This document shows positions 20,654 to 30,934 of a DNA stretch of 64,000 nt, one piece after another. Location of the stretch: NCBI GenBank assembly GCA_002049455.2, contig KV918808.1, forward strand, positions 62,001-126,000. Reading direction: 5' to 3'. Position numbers and translations under genes: made by a program. The notes beneath the pieces were generated by a model, which was not told the origin of the DNA, made no database searches, and was given only the letters and a program-made list of their open reading frames with translations. This DNA comes from Porphyra umbilicalis. Its lineage: Eukaryota; Rhodophyta; Bangiophyceae; Bangiales; Bangiaceae. The first letter of the stretch is position 1. Every line of letters starts with the position of its first letter.

Positions 20654-22649
20654 ATGAGTGACGTGGCGAGGACGGCGTCGGGCGTGGCGACAGAAGGCGG
20701 TGCGGGCGGTGCAGCCGCACCGGCACGCCCTGCGACACCGTCTACATTGACGGACGCCCCCAAGTCGGCGGCACCTATGGCGGCTGTACCGGTGGCGGCG
20801 ACGGTGGCCGAGACAACCAACACCGGCGGTGGCCCAGATACCGTTGTCACTACCGGCGTGCCGCCGACAGGGAGACCGACTGTGCCTGGGGGTGGCTCTC
20901 GGTTGGCCGACGTGGCGGACACGGCGGTGGACACCAGCGGTGCTGCGGCCGGCGACGTGGCCTGCAATGTCGGCATTGGCCGACCATCGTCGGCCGCGGC
21001 TTCGTCTGCACGGAACAAGAATCGAGTCATTTCAAGTGGTATCGAGAAGTTGTACTTACCGCGCCTGCCCCTGTGCTTTGTACTGTAGTGGTCGGGTCCT
21101 GGGAGCCGTGACCCGAGTCAGAGCTTATCTGTCCATGTCAGGTGTGCTTCAGTGTGCACTCTGTGGCGCGCTCTCATGTACTGACACGGAAAGCGTGCTT
21201 GCACCGCTCTTGCTCTTCTTTTCTTGTGCTGATGAGCTGGTACTTGATTGCTTTAACTGTGTGCTTCCTGTGTGTACCTACAGCCAGACCAGCCTCACCT
21301 TCCTTTGGCAAGGCCACAAGTCGGTTCCAGGGGGTGCTGCCGCTGCTGCCTCGGAGCTCGTTCCGGGGGCCGCTGCCTCTGCGTCGAATGGCAGAGGCAA
21401 TCTGGTCAAGAAAAGAACCGGGGGGCAGCCACTACCTCTGCAGATATCCAAGTCGGCACCAGCCATGGTTACGCCTTCTCCTAAGCGTCTCAAGCGCACG
21501 CAGGCGCAGTTGTTGGCGGCCGCGGCATCTGCCGCGTCTGGGGAGCTCGTGTGGCAGGTGGACGGGGTGGACGTCCCCGTCGCGCCGCCGGCTTGGGACC
21601 CCGCCACTTTCAACACTCTTCTGTGCTCCCAAATCGCGGCGCACAACTCCTACGTGTCCGCCCTAGAGACGCGAAAAGTGAACGAGGCGATTGCGGCAGT
21701 GGCGGGGGCGGTGGCCGTGCTATCCGCCAACCGCAAGGTTCAGTCTAAGGCGGCCGCTGTCGACGTCGGCGCCGGTGTCGGGGCCGGCGTCGGTGCCGCG
21801 GACGCAGACGTCGATGCCCACGCCGACGCCGGCGCCGATTCTGACGTCGACGTCGACAAGGTCGACTTTCGCGCGAACAAGCGCCTCCGAGTGGACGAGA
21901 ACAAGGTGGCGACCACGGCCGCGGCCGCCTCCGACGCTGAAGATGAGATTGTCGTCGTGCCCCGGCAGCCCGCAGCCAAAACGTGCGGTGTCCGCCGCCG
22001 CCATAGTGGTCGGCGAGGCGCGGCCGCCAAGGGCGAGGGCGGCGCTGAGTCCGAGTTCACCGAGTGCGTCATCCGCAAGCCGCGGATCCAGTCGTAGTGC
22101 AGCTACCTCATCACGAAGCTGCACACCCTCTTCTTAGCGCCGGACTGTGCCGACGACGTCTTCCACTCCCTGAACGGTCGCATCACGGCTTTCTAGTCGG
22201 TGGTCATGCGGGTGGGAAAGGTCGGCCAGGCGGATGCGCAGACGCTGCTCAAGGAGGAGTTTATGGTGCTAGCCAAGAGCGACGGCAGTAAGCCGTCGCC
22301 AAAGAAGCTGAAGCCGTGGCTCGGCAAGGCGCTCAACAACGTCCACTACAACCTCAAGGAGGTTATCGTGCGGGCGTGGGCTGAAGCCACGGGCTACGAC
22401 GGGACCAAGGCGGAGGCGGGCTGCTTCCTGAAAGGGAGGAGTTCCTTGATGGAGTCGGTGGGGAGGCGCGGCGTGCTGATGGCCTACTTGGCAGCCGTCA
22501 GCCATTGTGGGGGGGACGCCGACCAGTTCGCCTTTCCTGACGGAGAAGAGGGTGATGCAGTCGTGACAGTCAGCCTTGCTACTTTCGCTTTAGTTCTCAG
22601 CAAGGTGCGGGTGACATGTGGTGTAGGGTGTCTTGTGTTGTGTGAGTGA
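20654..22649 (+). CDS. unrecognised multi-exon gene, 5' part
   Basis: The ATG at 20654 (MSDVARTASGVATEGG) opens an Ala/Thr/Gly-rich exon to about 21048. A GT-AG intron (GTACTT near 21049 to CTACAG near 21281) then leads to a long exon with a basic KRLKRTQAQLL segment, an acidic VDVDKVDF-type region and RHSGRRGAAAKG. The frame is crossed by TAG at 22095 and near 22194, yet both sides look coding (LITKLHTLFLAPDCADDVF; LKEVIVRAWAEATGYDG; GRRGVLMAYLAAVSHCGGD). A donor follows FALVLSK near 22601. I know no family; basic and acidic patches suggest a nuclear protein. The two TAGs mean either a pseudogene or unusual decoding. Confidence is in the presence of a gene, not its exact model. Confidence 0.45.
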
Positions 22650-22779
22650 GTGACAGTAAGAGATGCGCGTGGTCGGTGCTCTTGTGATGTCTCGGACTGG
22701 CACAGCTCATTTCAACTGGCTTGCATTGCGGACGTTTCATGCTCGGGATGTATACTGACTGTACTAATGGTCGGCCGTG

Positions 22780-23490
22780 CTGTGCTTCACCGCTGGTGAT
22801 TTCTATCTGCTGCTTGCTACTTGCTGCCTTTGGACTGCTTTATGTTGGTGCAGGCTGCTTGCTGCCGTTTGCACTTGTCGTGGTTGTGCTGCTGCTCGTT
22901 GCTCGTTGACTGCTTTGTACTGGTGCCTGCTGCATGCCGCCGTTTGCACTTGTCGTGTTTGTGCTGCTGCTCGTTGCCAATTGACTACTTTGTGTTGGTG
23001 CCTTCTCCTTGCTGCCATTTGCACTCGTCGTGTTTGTGCTGCTTTTGGTTGCCCTGGGACTGTGTCGTCCGTTTGCACTTGTCGTGTTTGTGATACTGTT
23101 GGTTGCCCCTTGACTGCTTTGTGTTGGTGCCTGCTGCTTTCTGCAGTTTGCACTTGTCGTGTTTGTGCTGCTGCTCGTTGCCCTGTGCCTTCTTCGTGTC
23201 GGTGCCTGGTGCTTGCTGCCATTTGACTACTTTGTGTTGGTGCCCGCTGTTTGCTGCAATTTGCACTCGTCGTTTTTGTGCTGCTTTTGGTTGCCCCTTG
23301 ACTGCTTTGTGTTGGTGCCTGCTGCTTACTGCCGTTTGCACTTGTCGTGTTTGTGCTGCTTCTCGTTGCCCGCTGACTGCTTTGTACTGGTGCCTGCTGC
23401 TTGCCGCCGTTTGCACTTGTCGTGTTTGTGCTGCTGTTCGCTGCTTTCTACTTGCTGCCTGCTATTGGACTGTTTCGTGCCTACTGTCTT
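22780..23490. repeat. ~75-bp minisatellite inside a presumed intron
   Basis: About nine copies of a unit with TGACTGCTTTGTGTTGGTGCC, TTTGCACTTGTCGTGTTTGTG and CTGCTCGTTGCC. Most are 75 bp, with some shortened copies. On the minus strand the repeat reads as a 25-residue peptide repeat (QHKAVKGQ...QTRQVQTA), which I consider an accident of the period. The plus strand is T-rich with TTTGTGCTGC-type polypyrimidine, fitting intronic sequence between the exon ending near 22601 and the one starting near 23545. Confidence 0.75.
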
Positions 23491-23544
23491 TGCTACTGTC
23501 TTTGCTTTCTGTGCTGGCCTATTCGTTTTCTCTTTTTGGTCTCG

Positions 23545-24320
23545 TACTTGGACAAGCAGATTCGCATCATGCTGGAGGCAGCGTACAAGTCGACCGCGGC
23601 TGGGCCGATTGTACCCAAGAGCCGCATGATGGCCAAGCGCAAGGAGCGCGTGAGAGCAAAGCGCTCCCGTGGCGATGCTGGCGACTTGGCCGGAGATGTG
23701 GACGGCAAGCACATGCACACGTTCTTGCATGGTGCCGTCATTAAGTCCGCCACGGTGGTGTGGGCGAAGGACCTGGTGATGGTGGGGGGGGGGATTCCGG
23801 TGGTGGCAACGGCGGCGGCGGTGGTGATGGTGGCGAGGGGGATGCCGGCCGCGGCGGCGGCGGCAGCGGCGGTGATGGTGGCGAGGGGGATGCCGGCGGC
23901 GGCGGCGGCGGCGGCGGCGGTCATGGTGGCTAGGGTGACACCGGTGGCGGCAGCGGCGGCGGTGATTGTGGTGGGGGCGACGCCTGTGGTGACAACGGCG
24001 GCTATGGAGGCTATGAGGGAGGGCGGCTCGTTGGCGTGGTTGGCCCGCACGGTGCCTCGGGGGGGCCGAGCGGCGGCGGCGGCGCTTTGGGTGCGCCTTT
24101 CGTGCCGCGGCGTCTTGGTGCCGGTACCGGGCGCATCCCCAGTCCCATGCCTCGCCACCCGTTTTCCTCCGGGGAGGAGGAGGATGACATTGAGATCCGG
24201 CGTCCAAAAAAAGCGCTTTGGACGCGCCGTCGGTCGCAGGGGAGCCGCCCGACGGGTGACGGCAGTATGGAGGCGGACTCACCCTTTTCCCTGGGAGACG
24301 CCGACAGCGCGTCTTCTTAG
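23545..24320 (+). CDS. unrecognised multi-exon gene, 3' part
   Basis: The exon begins near 23545-23566 (DKQIRIMLEAAYKSTAAGP) and is basic (MMAKRKERVRAKRSRGD). It runs to a G run at about 23787-23796, where the most protein-like frame shifts by one. After it the better frame is Gly-rich and then ends SSGEEEDDIEIRRPKKALWTRRR...DADSASS with TAG at 24318, a plausible acidic and basic nuclear tail. A further in-frame TAG lies at 23931. The alternative frame through the G run is an Ala/Val-rich low-complexity stretch. The homopolymer is a likely place for an indel or a sequencing error. It forms one gene with the exons at 20.65-22.6 kb if the minisatellite is intronic. Confidence 0.4.
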
Positions 24321-24744
24321 TCTGGTTTGAGTTCTCTGTATGTGTGTTTGTCCTGGCTATCGTGTTGCTTTGCTGCAGTCTTCTTTTGTTTGTTTGTTTG
24401 TTTCTCGTGGGGGTTCTTTCTGGGTGGGGCATCGAGAAGAAGCGGGCGCAGGCGTTGGTGCGGGGCACCGAGAGGGAGCTCGCGAGGATAGCTGGGGGCG
24501 GGGGGGGGAGGGGGGGGGGGGGCGTGAGAGCCCCAGGAGCGACCTGGAGCCTGTCCCAGAAGGCGCCTAAAGGCCCTGTAAAATGGATATCATGCAGCAA
24601 CGTATAGCATTGGGAGGAGGTCACGTGGCCTGTCCACTGTGCCGCATAAGAGCGCTTTTCAGCACGTCACGTATCTCCTTGGGGTCGGTGTACGTCGCGC
24701 GACGCAGGTGCGTCGCGCAGGTGCTGCAGGGTTGAGTACGTTGC
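24321..24744. other. 3' flank with G-rich tract
   Basis: T-rich sequence follows the stop at 24320. A nearly pure G tract lies at about 24497-24521, interrupted by single bases, and could form G-quadruplexes. No gene is seen. Confidence 0.4.
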
Positions 24745-24989
24745 AGTGGAATGGTCCGCTACGCTTCAAGTCCTGTGCATTTGCATTCCGTCTGGACAGG
24801 GCCCCCACAGAGCCCTTGAGGGGGGGGTGTATGATAACCACCCCCCCTCCCAGAAGAACACTGTGGGGAAACGAGGCAAGTAACCCCGCGAATATGTGTA
24901 CTGGGCCCATTTCACCTCAATCTGAAATGCGACGCGCTGTACTGGTCAGTACGCCCAAGTACAGTGGTACACTTTCCCGACGATCCGCC
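24745..24989 (+). repeat. dispersed repeat B, copy 1
   Basis: Matches 26699-27008 from GAATGGTCCGCTACGCTTCAA to GGTACACTTTCCCGACGAT. It lacks an internal ~75-bp segment found in copy 2. It ends in the sequence complementary to the start of repeat A. Confidence 0.8.
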
Positions 24990-25268
24990 ATCGTCGGGAA
25001 TGTGTACCACCCTACTTGGGGGGTACTGGGGCGTACTGAGGCCCGATTCCCGTACTGTGGGGCCAAAACGGAGGCCCGGAGCCCAAAATCGAGCCCGGCG
25101 GCAGCCCGGCCTGTGCCAGGGCGGCCGAAACGTGGGCTACAAGTCTGCATGTCACGTACTCGAGAGGGCTCGAGACGGCTCGAGACGGCGACCGGATTCC
25201 GCGTCTTGTAGCCCACCTCTGAAGCAGGCTACAAGTCGATCAAAACCCAGGAAAATCGAGGCCTCAGG
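24990..25268 (+). repeat. dispersed repeat A, copy 2
   Basis: Second copy of the repeat at 15096-15345, with a ~30-bp extra segment near its start (CTACTTGGGGGGTACTGG). Perfect 12-bp inverted arms GTGGGCTACAAG (about 25133) and CTTGTAGCCCAC (about 25206) could form a long stem. A related ACTTGTGGCCC...GGTTACAAGT pair follows near 25340. Confidence 0.8.
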
Positions 25269-25269
25269 G

Positions 25270-26698
25270 GCCATTTCATCGACAATCTGCACACCCTCGC
25301 CATTCCCAGACGGCTCCCAAGTTCCACGACTTGTGGCCCGCCTGAAAGCAGGTTACAAGTGAAGCGATTCGGCCCACTTTCAGCAACCGCTAGGCAGCTG
25401 GGCGCGGGAAGGCGGCTGCGGGTCACAAGTCAGAGATGATCAGCGTCGCTGGGATTGCCCGGCGGCCTCTTCACTGAACACAAGCGCAGCTGACTGATTC
25501 GTGGCTGCCAAATGTCACACATCATGCCTGGTGTACAGTGTGTGGTTCCTTTGTCAGCCGACTCAGATGGAGGAGCCAATAAGAAGACGTGCTGAACCAC
25601 GAACGTCGTGCTGGGATGTGCCAAATGACACGGGCTCACACGCTGTCAGCTGTGGTGGGCCGCGCCAATACGTATGTCATGCCATCTTTGTGCCTGGGTT
25701 GTTTTTCGGTGGCACGACATGGCCGCACGAAAACACCGCCTTGCAGACTTCGAGCGAATCGCAACCCGTTCAATCTCACGCGGGGGCTCCTAGCCGCTGG
25801 GGGTGATCCCAGAACAGTTTCGTGGCAGTCCGACGCTGTGGATAGAGGCCAACGCAAGCCTGATCCACGGGCACGGCCTTCGCGAGCACGCGCCGACAAC
25901 AAAGTCGGAACAAGACGGCTCCCGTAGCATGCGACCTTGTAATCGCACTCACCGTCTTCCTCACCCCCGCCCCCTCCCGCCCCCCTCCTCGCCGACTCGC
26001 CCAGGAGCGCCCCGGCTCATCTCCCACAGTTTCCAGGCATGGGAATGCCCGAGGTCTCTTTTGACGTGAACGGTGCAGTGCACTGCACGGGTCACGGTTG
26101 GCACTTGTACGTCATAGGCATTGCATCTCTTTCGCGTGCGTTTCTCTGTCTCGTGCGTAAGTGACATACGAGACTACCATCAACTGCCTGCGCTCATGTG
26201 GTTCACTTCCTTGGAATACCGTGCGCTGCCGACAAAGACAGTGCTGACCGATTCTCCGTTTCCCTGCTCCTTTCCTGCTTGCCATGGACTCTGTGATCGC
26301 CTCTCGTCTGCTTGGCCTGTGTCACTGTGATCTGCTGCCTGGTGTCATGTTACTTCTCGCGTTGGTGGTGGCGTAAATTGCCTGCTTCTGATCGTGGTCG
26401 CGTTCCGCCTCTGCTCCCTGCCCTCTGCTCTGGTTTCTTCTTCTGTTTTCCTGCCTGTTGTCCATTTTCTTGGCGTCCTGGGTCGTGCGCAGGTGTATGC
26501 CTGCCTTCAATAGTGGTAGTCTCGGCGTGTATGTGGGTGTGGGCAGTAGGGCTGATGAAGCGTAGGAACAAAAAGCCCGGACGCAGTGTCAGCAATCCTC
26601 TAGAACGACTGCCGGCAGGCCCGAAGCGTAGCGCCCACAAATTCGGCAGGACACATCTCTGCGAGACACGTACCGTTGTCGGCACGCGATACCTTTCA
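25270..26698. other. no gene supported
   Basis: Mixed-composition sequence with short frames only. It includes a C-rich stretch near 25970-25990. None of the frames has a recognisable motif or a plausible splice structure. Confidence 0.4.
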
Positions 26699-27008
26699 AT
26701 GGAATGGTCGGCTACGCTTCAAGTCTTGTGCATTTGCATTCCGTCTGGACAGGGCCCCCACAGAGCCCTTGAGGGGGGGGTGTACGATAAACACCCCCCC
26801 TCCCAGAGACATCACTGGCCAGTGTCGCAGTACATGCACGTCTTAAAACGCGAATAATCGCTGGTGTACTAGTTTGGAAGAATACTGTGGGGAAACGAGG
26901 CAAGTAGCCCCGCGAATATGTGTACTGGGCCCATTTCACCTCAATCTGAATTGTGACGCGCTGTACTGGTCAGTACGCCCAAGTACAGTGGTACACTTTC
27001 CCGACGAT
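26699..27008 (+). repeat. dispersed repeat B, copy 2
   Basis: Longer copy of the repeat at 24745-24989. The additional ~75 bp (about 26803-26880, ATCACTGGCCAGTG to GTTTGGAAG) is either an insertion here or a deletion in copy 1. Both copies carry the same run of G followed by a run of C (GGGGGGGGTGTA...CACCCCCCC), an inverted pair. Confidence 0.8.
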
Positions 27009-28407
27009 CAAAGACAAGACTGATTGTCGGATCGGACCATGTAAGTTCCAAATATGATCTGCAGGACGACACGAGCGGATTGGAAAGATAATCTTCGCGA
27101 TTGTTCGACACATTACCGGGACTCCTCTGCCGGATAGTCGGCAGAGTTAAATGCGGTCGAATCGAAATAACTCCTCCTTATTTACAAAGAAAGAAAATAT
27201 CTCACTTTTTCTCGGGACTTTCAGACTGCCACACCGTGTGACCGGTTTTCCCATACCTGTGCCCGTACCTGGCAAAGATGCCACGTTTAACGAATAATAC
27301 GCCAAAACGGCTCGCAACCGACGTTGCTGGGTATGATCTAAGCGTGCTATCTGCTGGACCGATTCGAATCATTCGACCAATGAAAGAGCATAAAAGAATG
27401 GGGTCGGCTTGGGACCGACCCCATTTCCGGTCGCGAATAGGGTCGGTCCGGCAGAGGCCCCATTTCTGGAACCAGCATATGCGTTGTACTGACGTCATTT
27501 GATTTGGTTGAAATGAAGCCCAAATGGGGTCGGAGACGTTGATGCGGGAGCGTTTCGGCCCCATTTCCTTCATAATGAGACACGTGTGCGCCACGTTGCT
27601 CCGCGTTTCGCAAATATGACTTGGGGCCGACGTTGCAGGGTTTTTGCTCTTACCGTCAGCTTAAAGTCGAAGCAGCTTTGTGGTGGGAGCTGCAAGAGAT
27701 CAGCGTTTACAGCATGGCAGCCGGAAACGCGATCCCACAACCATCCCACAAACATCCCACAATCATGGATGGAGAAAATGATACATTTTTTACTCCGGCT
27801 TTAATTAATTAATAGATTAATTAACTTCATTTTTTTATTTTATCATTTTTATTGCATTTTATTACATTTTTTGACGAAGATGGACCAATCGAGAACACGT
27901 ACCTCCCTCGCTGACGACCACGATGGCGTCGGCATTTGTACAGAGGACACTTGAGCAGATTCTTGCCCTCACACACACACGGCACCAGCGCGTCGCACCC
28001 CCACCGCCCCCCCCCTTTCCCAGTACGTGTTCCCACCACGGGCTTGTGCACCTTGCTCCCCCCCAACTCATCTGAGCGTCCCACTGCCACGGGAGGTGCC
28101 GGCGGTCATGCTCCATCACCCCCTTTACCTCGTACTGGAAGCCCCGCCCCCGGACGGTTGCAAGCGCCGAGGAATACGGCGCAACGACGCAGTCCTGGTG
28201 CGTCCTGGGGAAAATTGCTGTACCTGCCATAAGTTTAATTAATTCAAGGGGCTCGAAGGGCAGATGAAATAATCTATTAATTAATTCATGAATTAATCTA
28301 AATAATATAAAGCATACATTATATTGCTGCAATCCATGCCCACAATCGATCCGTCTAAAACTCTGTATTGCCGGTGACAGGGTAGATCGCCAGGCGAAAT
28401 GGTCGGA
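27009..28407. other. AT-rich patch of foreign-looking composition
   Basis: Two AT-rich blocks, 27783-27880 (TTAATTAATTAATAGATTAA) and 28228-28315 (TCTATTAATTAATTCATGAA), flank a GC-rich middle. A hairpin-forming GGGGTCGG...CCGACCCC lies near 27400-27423. Open minus-strand frames (27202-27594; 27862-28686) have no recognisable domain and overlap each other. Composition contrasts sharply with the flanks, which suggests an inserted segment of different origin. Confidence 0.4.
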
Positions 28408-30476
28408 ATAATCCCAGGCACGTGCGTGCCATACCCTGGCCTTCATGGCGGTGGCGCGCTCGGCGACGCATCGACACCGGACACGCCGGCCAGCTCCATA
28501 GCCGCGAGCGCGCACGGGGGCGCGTACAGCCACGTTGCAGTGGCGGGAGGCGCGTGAGGCAGAGAGAGGGGTGCCGCCGCCGCCATCGCAGGGGCGGCGG
28601 CCCGCCGGCGTCGCGCGACACCCACGGGAGGGGCCGTCACTCCGCCGCGCAGCACATCTGCGCACGGCGGACGGGGCGGTCGGCACGGCGCACAGGCGGG
28701 CGGGTGGGACCGACCGCGCGCGACGGGGCGCCTCTAACCACGCCGCTCGATGGCGTCAGAAACCGCCGACGAGCCGCCGCAACAGAAGCCGGCGCGGAGG
28801 CACGATCGCCCGCGGGTCATCGTGGGTGCGTCGAACCCCGGATGTCGCTGCGCGCGGTTTCTGGGTGCAACTCGGGGCGATGGAGGGGGGCAGGGGGGCA
28901 GTGGCCGTCCGGGCCCTGTGACCTCGGTTGCAGGACAGTCCTTCTCAGCCATGTAACTCTATTCGCTTTTAGCGTCATCGCGACCTTTTCCACACTGACA
29001 CGCCCTCAGATCCCTGAGGACACGAATGCAGACTGCCACCTCTGAAACGGAGAGCAAGTCCCTTGATCTAAGTATATGTGTGCATCACTACACTTTGAGA
29101 GCACCCTGTCCTAAAGGCCAGGGAAATTCCAGGCACGTGCGTGCAATACCCTGGCCTTCAGGGCGGTGGCGCGCTGGACGACGCATTGACACTGGGCATG
29201 CCGGCCGGCTCTATGGCCGCGAGCGCGCACGGGGGCACGTACAGCCACGTTGCCGGTGTGAGGGCGGCGTCGGGCGCGGAAAGGGGTGCCGCCTCCGCCA
29301 CCGCAGCGGCGGCGGCCCGCCGGCGTCGCGCGGCGCCCACAGGTGAGATCGTCACTCCGCCGCGCAGCACACCTACGCACGGCGGGCAGAGCGGCCGACA
29401 CGGCGCACGGGCGGGCGGATGGGACTGATCGCCGCGCGACAAGGCGCCTGTAACCGCGCCGCTAGATGGCGTCAGCAACCGCCGGAAGTCGTTGCGCGCG
29501 GTCACCGCGCGCAACTCGGGGCGGTAGAGGGGGCACGGGGGCAGGCGCCGTCCGGGTCCAGTGACCCCTGTGGCAGGACAGTCCTTCTCAGCCACGTAAC
29601 TCCATTCGTTTTTAGCGTCATCGCGACCCTTCCAACACTGACACGCCCTCAGATCCCTGAGAACACGAATGCAGACTGCCACCTCTGAAACGAAGAGCAA
29701 GTCCCGTGATCTAAGTATATGTGTGCATCACTACACTTTGAGAGCACCCTGTCCTAAAGGCCAGGGAATTTTGATTCCAGGCACGTACGTGCAATACCCT
29801 GGCCTTCAGTGCGGTGGCGCGCTCGGCGTCGCCTAGATACCGGGTAAGCCGGCCGGCTCCATGGCCGCGAGCACGCACGGGGGCACGTGCAGCCACGTTG
29901 CCGTGGCGGGGGGGGCGTGGGGCGGGGAAAGGGGTGCCGCCGCCGCCGCCGCGGCGGCGGCGGCCCGCCGGCGTGGTGAAACGCCTACAGGCGGGGCCGT
30001 CACCCCGCCGCGCAGCGCACCTGCGCGCGGCCGACGAGGCGCACGGGCGGGCGGATGGGATCGACCACCGCGCGACGGGGCGCCTCTAACCGTGCCGCGA
30101 GATGGCGTTAGCAACCGCCGACGTACCGCCGCAACAGAAGCCGGCGCGCAGGCACGATCACCCGCGGTTCATCGCGAGCGCGTCGAACCCCGGAAGTCGC
30201 TGCACGCGGTCGCCGGGCGCAACTCGGGGGGGTGGGGTGGGGCAGGGGGGCAGGCGCCGTCTGGGCCCTGTGACCCTTGTGGCAGGACAGCCCTTCTCAG
30301 CCGCGTAACTCTATTCGCATTTAGCGTCATCGCGACCCTTCCAACGCTGACACGCCCTCAGATCCCTGAGGACACGAATGCAGACTGCCACCTCTGAAAC
30401 GGAGAGCAAGTCCCTTGATCTAAGTATATGTGTGCATCACTACACTTTGAGAGCACCCTGTCCTAAAGGCCAGGGA
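28408..30476 (+). repeat. three tandem copies of a ~640-720-bp unit
   Basis: Copies start at about 28408, 29128 and 29774 with CCAGGCACGTGCGTGC. They end with GAGCACCCTGTCCTAAAGGCCAGGGAA at about 29127, 29768 and 30476. The last ~190 bp of each copy is very well conserved, while the GC-rich centre varies by indels. At each junction AAGGCCAGGG and CCCTGGCCTT form an inverted repeat around the start motif. The overlapping frames in the GC-rich centres are low complexity and not called. Confidence 0.85.
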
Positions 30477-30934
30477 ATATATTTTGGAACGTGGAACGCT
30501 CAAGTCTTCGACAAATGCTTACTAAAACGATGCTGTCAGCTTTTCTATAATAATATTGAAATGAAACCTTCAGCGGATGAGTACACCGTAAACTTGCGAT
30601 CCTGCCCCTCTTGAGGGTGGCGGCAGGCTGCGAGCGCGCGCGCATTCTCGTCCAAGCCTGCACTCCGAAGGCCGCCAGATGCCCGCGCAGGCATTGCGCT
30701 AGCCCTTTCCCCCCCAGCACCACCTGTGACAGACGCCTCGTGGCACACGGGCGCCCACCCAGCCGCGCTTTCCGACCGAGTCGGCCACCTTGCCCAACTT
30801 AAACGGTGCGTCCGTTGCTTGCAGGCGGCAACACACCGCCACCCACCGCCGCCCACCACAACCCTCCCATCAAACCACTACCTGCCCTCCCCCTCCGACC
30901 AGCGACCCCCCCCCCCAAACCACGTGCCCTTCGC
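30477..30934. other. no gene supported
   Basis: Flank of the tandem units, becoming C-rich towards the membrane-protein gene. It probably contains that gene's 3' untranslated region on the minus strand. Confidence 0.35.

Noticed and set aside
24497-24521. Telomere-like G tract
   Set aside because: No regular telomeric unit repeats; it is a simple homopolymer-rich stretch.
23326-24624. 432-codon minus-strand frame
   Set aside because: It covers the 75-bp minisatellite and Pro/His/Arg-coding low-complexity DNA opposite a better plus-strand exon; no motif is present.
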